From Candidatus Poribacteria bacterium (GTDB taxonomy: Bacteria; Abyssobacteria; SURF-5), in the NCBI GenBank assembly GCA_016215705.1, contig JACRIR010000126.1:1-34992 (forward strand): 34,992 bases of DNA. The letters are read 5' to 3'. Each line of letters starts with the position of its first letter. Within the stretch, counting starts at the first letter, position 1. Below, one piece after another: positions 31,581 to 34,992 of this stretch. Position numbers and translations under genes: made by a program. Under the pieces are notes generated by a model. The model saw only the letters and a list, made by a program, of their open reading frames with translations, was not told the DNA's origin and searched no databases.

Positions 31581-32993
31581 TCATTCCTGTCCAGTTTCGC
31601 GGATCAGCCGCATAATCTCATCATACTTGTCGGGCGGGAGCGTCCGCACCAATGTCATCATGCCCGTTATGGCGGCCGACCAGTCCTTTGCAAGCCCATA
31701 GGTCTCCGGTTTCGCGACCATGTCGTCCATGGGCATCCACATGTGCATATCTTGAGGGTATCCGGGCACTCGTGCCGTCATCTCCATAGGATGTTCGGCG
31801 CCTTCATGGCCGGCGCCATGACCCACTGCATGAGAGATGCTCTTCTCGCGGTCGGAGGCGATGCCCATGCCGCGTCCGAGTCCGGGTCCTAACTCTTCGG
31901 ACATGGCGTGTCCTTCCATCATTCCCATTCCCGCGTTCATATCCATGCCGCTGTGCATTCCCATGCCCATTTCAGCCATAGGACCGACCATCGAAGCCAT
32001 GTGGTTCATCATATGGTGTGGAAGGTGACAATGGAGCATCCAGTCGCCGGGATACTTTGCCACAAACTCGACGTCTCGCACCTGAGCCACACCCACCAGA
32101 ACCGTGTTGTTGGGGTACCACGCGGTTTCCGGTACGCGCCCCCCCTCTGTTCCCGTGATATTCCATTGATGCCCGTGCAGATGGATCGGATGATGGTCCA
32201 TTCCGAGGTTCACAAAGCGAAGTCGGACTCGGTCGCCGAGTTTCACGATCAGCGGAGTTGTCGCCGGGCCTGCCTTGCCGTTCATGGTCAGCCAGTTGAA
32301 TTCCATCGAGAATGAGTTCGGTATGGTATTGTTAGGGAGGATCGCCCATTCCTGCAGGACAATGGCGAAGTCCTTATCCACGCGCGGCTCATACGGTTTC
32401 TTCGGATGAATGATGAAGAAACCGATCATGCCCATCATTTCCTGCATCGCCATGTGCGAGTGGTAGAAAAATGTGCCGTTTTGGTGAAGCGTGAACTCGT
32501 ATGTGTATGTGCCGCCCGGCGGGGTGAGCGGCTGGCTTATGGCGGGCACTCCGTCCATCTCGATGGGAACCTCGAGCCCGTGCCAGTGCACGGTCGTCGG
32601 CTCCGGCAGCCGGTTCTCGAAAATGATTCGAACGTGGTCACCTTCCATTACCTCGATGGTCGGGCCGGGCGCTTGGCCGTTATAACCCCAAAGATCGAAG
32701 ACATAGCCGGGCAAGAATTCACGCTTGACGACTTCCGCAACAAGCCGGAAAACTTTCACGCCTTTCTCAATCTCGTAGGGAAGCTTGTACATGTCGGGAG
32801 TCGCAACGGGAACGAATCTTCCATCCGGCGAAGAGGGATTCATTATATGACCCATGTCAGACGGCATGGCCGAATGCGAGGTGGGCATGCTTTGCATATG
32901 GGCGGAATGCGACTGGGCGTACGCTTTCAGGCTCAGGCCGCTGGCCACAAGCCCGGCCATCGTCCCGATAAAACCCCTTCTATTCGTGCTCAT
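31581..32993 (-). CDS. Tat-exported multicopper oxidase with Met/His-rich tail
   Basis: A 470-residue two-to-three-cupredoxin-domain oxidase. The Tat signal RRGFIGTMAGLVASGLSLKA is at residues 5-24. A Met/His-rich segment follows (about 28-50). All four copper-ligand motifs are present: TVHWHGLE, FFYHSHMAMQ, HPIHLHGHQW and HCHLPHHMMNHM (HCHxxxHxxxxM at 321-332). After this comes an unusual 138-residue C-terminal extension rich in Met, His and Gly. Family members such as CueO oxidise Cu(I) to the less toxic Cu(II) in the periplasm. GGTGG lies 6 bases before the ATG. The neighbouring cus-like genes support copper detoxification. Confidence 0.94.
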   Translation of the reverse strand: MSTNRRGFIGTMAGLVASGLSLKAYAQSHSAHMQSMPTSHSAMPSDMGHIMNPSSPDGRFVPVATPDMYKLPYEIEKGVKVFRLVAEVVKREFLPGYVFDLWGYNGQAPGPTIEVMEGDHVRIIFENRLPEPTTVHWHGLEVPIEMDGVPAISQPLTPPGGTYTYEFTLHQNGTFFYHSHMAMQEMMGMIGFFIIHPKKPYEPRVDKDFAIVLQEWAILPNNTIPNSFSMEFNWLTMNGKAGPATTPLIVKLGDRVRLRFVNLGMDHHPIHLHGHQWNITGTEGGRVPETAWYPNNTVLVGVAQVRDVEFVAKYPGDWMLHCHLPHHMMNHMASMVGPMAEMGMGMHSGMDMNAGMGMMEGHAMSEELGPGLGRGMGIASDREKSISHAVGHGAGHEGAEHPMEMTARVPGYPQDMHMWMPMDDMVAKPETYGLAKDWSAAITGMMTLVRTLPPDKYDEIMRLIRETGQE

Positions 32994-33030
32994 GTGATTC
33001 CACCTTTCTGTTCACGAACACAGCAGATTT

Positions 33031-33050
33031 GGGCGCGATGAATCGCACCC
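33031..33050. repeat. GGGCGCGATGAATCGCACCC short palindrome
   Basis: Imperfect palindrome of the same style as the copy at 11445-11463, in the 120-base gap between the oxidase and the second TolC-like gene. Confidence 0.55.
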
Positions 33051-33080
33051 CTAAAAAGTTCCTTGATTTATGTTTAGTAG

Positions 33081-33100
33081 GGGCGCAATTCATTGCGCCC
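33081..33100. repeat. GGGCGCAATTCATTGCGCCC short palindrome
   Basis: The 9-base arms are perfect around a 2-base centre, preceded by GTAG as in the GTGCGAAT copies. It lies 14 bases after the stop of the second TolC-like gene (minus strand), so it could also act as a weak terminator. Confidence 0.65.
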
Positions 33101-33113
33101 TCGCCCCTGCGGT

Positions 33114-34484
33114 TTATTCTGCCCTGTCCCTGCTTGCTCGGATTCCTGCGGCGCGGCTCTCGGGCGCATCCAGCCCGCCCGTTAAGAGCATCCCCTCTAT
33201 TCTCGCCGTGGACTGCCAGAGGTCTACCAGGGTCTGATTATAATCGACTTGCGCCTGGAACAGGTTCCGTTGCGCTATGAGGACTTGCGGATAAGCCGCT
33301 GTCATCTGCATGAAACCTTCGTTGTACATATCGTATGCCTTTTGGGCATTCGGTACTATTGCTTCTCGATACCGCTCTGCCGCGCGGGCCGCATCGGCAT
33401 AATCGGCAAACGCCGTTGCGAGCTGCGCCCGCAAGGCCAAGCCGGCGCGACGTATTTCCTCGCGTGACCGCTCAAGTTCCGCCGATGCTGAAGCGATGTT
33501 GCCCTGATTGCGGTCGAACATAGGCAGTGGAAGCGATATGCCGAGGACCACCTGCGACTCGTTGGGTTCCTGACTGTATGAATAGCCTGCTCGCAGGGTG
33601 ACATCCGAATAGCGCACTGCGTTGGCCAACTGGAGAGCCGCCGCAGCGCGATCGGACCTCGCGTGCAAAGCCTTGATGATCGGACTCTCGCTCATAAGCT
33701 TCTTGGTCATGGTCTCCCGATCAAGTTCAGGCGCCTGCGCCTCCAGTTCGCCTTCGAGACGCGCGCGCTCAAGTTCCGGTTTGCCCACCACGCTTGCCAG
33801 GAGACACCATTCGCGCTCCATCTCGTTCTTTGCGTTTTCGAGTTCGAGGTCCGCCTTCTCGGCTTCCACCTCCGCCGTGAGCACGTCGGGCCGGTCGGCC
33901 TGCCCGACGTTGTAGAGTTGTTCAGAAATATCCACGGCTTCGCGCGCGACCCTCGCGAGTTCCGTGCGTAACTCAAGAGCGCGCTGCGCGCCGAGGGCTT
34001 GATAGTAGGTGATCCGCACGTCATTGAGGACACGCGCCTTCTGGGCCGCTTGTTCAATCTCGGCCTGAGACTGCTCCTGTGCGAAGACGTCTCGGGCATA
34101 TCGAAGTTTTCCCGCCGTCACAATCCTCTGCTCAATTACGAGCGAATGGACTCCCCTCTCCGATGGCTCGTCCACGCTGATTTCTTCACCCTCGTAGCCG
34201 ATGATCGGATTAGGATAGAGACCCGCCTGAATCCTTCGCCCCTCCGCCGCCCGTATATCCGTTGCTGCCTGAACTAGAGTCGGGTTATTCTCCAAAGCCA
34301 TCTGCTGGAGATTTTCGAGACTGAGAGTTTGCTCGGAACTTGGAGACTCGATTTGGCTTGGCGGTTGCAGCGGTTTCAGTGGATGCGGGTGTTCCATCTC
34401 TTCGCTGCAAACTCTGGGGCTACTGTGCGCGAGGATCACTCCGGTGATGACAAGCGCGAAGAAGCCCTTGGCGAAAGGAGTCAT
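33114..34484 (-). CDS. TolC/CzcC-type outer membrane efflux protein
   Basis: A 456-residue outer-membrane factor. The N-terminal signal is FFALVITGVILAHSSPRVCS. A short His/Pro-rich segment (MEHPHPLKPLQPP) may bind metal. Two OEP repeats follow: LENLQQMALENNPTLVQAAT at about 55-75 and a second near 260, with long coiled-coil helices and a Gly/Pro strand (GLYPNPIIGYEGEEISVDEP) typical of CzcC. It has no lipobox, unlike the first TolC-like protein of the window. AAGGAGG lies 8 bases before the ATG. It lies upstream of the multicopper oxidase on the same strand, so the two may form a copper operon. It may be a spare duct for the Cus-like pump or belong to another pump. Confidence 0.92.
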   Translation of the reverse strand: MTPFAKGFFALVITGVILAHSSPRVCSEEMEHPHPLKPLQPPSQIESPSSEQTLSLENLQQMALENNPTLVQAATDIRAAEGRRIQAGLYPNPIIGYEGEEISVDEPSERGVHSLVIEQRIVTAGKLRYARDVFAQEQSQAEIEQAAQKARVLNDVRITYYQALGAQRALELRTELARVAREAVDISEQLYNVGQADRPDVLTAEVEAEKADLELENAKNEMEREWCLLASVVGKPELERARLEGELEAQAPELDRETMTKKLMSESPIIKALHARSDRAAAALQLANAVRYSDVTLRAGYSYSQEPNESQVVLGISLPLPMFDRNQGNIASASAELERSREEIRRAGLALRAQLATAFADYADAARAAERYREAIVPNAQKAYDMYNEGFMQMTAAYPQVLIAQRNLFQAQVDYNQTLVDLWQSTARIEGMLLTGGLDAPESRAAGIRASRDRAE

Positions 34485-34634
34485 TTTCTTTTCCTCCTTG
34501 TGGTGGCGATCAAACGAATAGGAATATTCGGAATAACTATTGCACAGCCCTTTCGTTTGGGCAAACAGGCCGTGCGGAATCTCGAGTTCGGGCTCTCAGG
34601 TCAACTGCAGGCGAAAGTTCCCTTTTCCGCAACA

Positions 34635-34768
34635 CTAGTATGACGTTTCCGAAATAACATAGCATAAGCATTTTGAGCATGAGCCTAACAATAACCGTCA
34701 TTCTGAGCGAAGCGAAGAATCTCGTTCTTTATGGCTATTGCAACGTTACTTAGGAAGCGCTCTACTAG
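34635..34768. mobile_element. MITE-like element A with CTAGTA ends
   Basis: CTAGTATGACGTTTCC...TAAC (34635-34658) and GTTACTTAGGAAGCGC...CTAG (34745-34768) are 24-base terminal inverted repeats matching at 18 positions. No coding capacity. The interior carries the common repeat GTCATTCTGAGCGAAGCGAA at 34697-34723. The last four bases, CTAG, are shared with element B. Confidence 0.6.
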
Positions 34769-34874
34769 TGTGCTGAGTCATAAAAACGTAATCAGTTCCA
34801 TGGGCCAAAATCTCAGCAAAATCGGACAAAACCGCATGTAACTTCATAAACGAATTAATGACTCAGGACACTAG
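34765..34874. mobile_element. MITE-like element B with CTAGTGT ends
   Basis: CTAGTGTGCTGAGTCAT (34765-34781) and ATGACTCAGGACACTAG (34858-34874) are 17-base inverted repeats with one mismatch. The 110-base unit is non-coding. TA lies on both sides (34763-34764 and 34875-34876), as expected for TA target duplication by IS630/Tc1-mariner-type transposition. Confidence 0.65.
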
Positions 34875-34992
34875 TACCGCGTTTCCTAAATAACATGCAC
34901 TTAACTCGGCGACGTTCCCCCCTTTGCAAAGGGGGGAAGGGGGGATTTAAGACTCTTGTTTTCCAAGGATTTCTGCGACTTCCTAAATCCCC
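34871..34992. mobile_element. Partial MITE-like element A copy at the window edge
   Basis: CTAGTACCGCGTTTCCTAAA followed by TAAC repeats the left end of element A (34635-34658) with few changes. The right end, if present, is outside the window. Inside it lies the perfect 24-base palindrome at 34915-34938 (core CCCCCCTTTGCAAAGGGGGG), itself a common genomic repeat. Confidence 0.5.

Noticed and set aside
34915-34938. 24-base palindrome as a terminator
   Set aside because: No gene ends nearby on either strand, and the CCCCCCTTTGCAAAGGGGGG core is a common dispersed repeat.

Overview
The window reads as a chromosome segment from a diderm (Gram-negative-type) bacterium, probably from an uncultivated or environmental lineage. 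The diderm reading rests on two TolC-type outer-membrane channels, a tripartite RND pump, two lipoproteins and a Tat-exported multicopper oxidase. A c-di-AMP (ydaO-type) riboswitch ahead of a KimA-type potassium transporter argues against a typical gamma- or betaproteobacterium. The intergenic DNA is crowded with several families of short palindromic or tandem repeats. I cannot name the phylum from sequence alone.

Left part (1-5.5 kb): a minus-strand operon encodes a TetR regulator, an HlyD-type adaptor, an ABC ATPase and an ABC-2 permease. It has a consensus sigma70 promoter (TTGACA-17-TATAAT) with a near-perfect TetR operator on the start site. A plus-strand pair, a DUF456 membrane protein and a HAD phosphatase, follows.

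5.5-11.3 kb: a minus-strand unit carries a possible 43-residue peptide, a cupin and an unusual cytoplasmic fusion of a trypsin-like protease with a DNA/RNA non-specific endonuclease, with a PHO-box-like direct repeat upstream. Next come a candidate 6S-type structured RNA with its own promoter, a small lipoprotein, and the KimA-like transporter with its c-di-AMP riboswitch, a consensus promoter, and a 10-bp helix that could hide the ribosome binding site.

11.7-19 kb: metabolic genes on the minus strand, namely a CocE/NonD hydrolase, a class III (GSAM-like) aminotransferase, a 3-hydroxyacyl-CoA dehydrogenase with an altered catalytic motif, the C-terminal stub of an alpha/beta hydrolase, a GNAT acetyltransferase and a second TetR regulator. 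The regulator's long leader contains eight 21-bp tandem repeats. A hicBA toxin-antitoxin locus follows, in which hicA is frameshifted.

19-22.7 kb: a HAD-family protein whose reading frame is interrupted in frame by a palindromic repeat, a 2-TM potassium channel with RCK domains, and an FHA-GGDEF diguanylate cyclase.

23.3-34.5 kb: a copper/silver resistance island. It holds cusCBA-like genes (a lipoprotein TolC, an adaptor with metal-binding ends, and an RND pump with the CusA methionine triad), a TerC-family membrane protein, a Met/His-rich multicopper oxidase and a second TolC/CzcC-type channel. The right end (34.6-35 kb) is a chain of MITE-like elements joined at CTAG junctions.

The most interesting signals are the riboswitch-controlled K+ transporter, the protease-nuclease operon, the candidate 6S RNA, and the family of GGGGACA hairpins, one copy of which has been domesticated inside a coding sequence.
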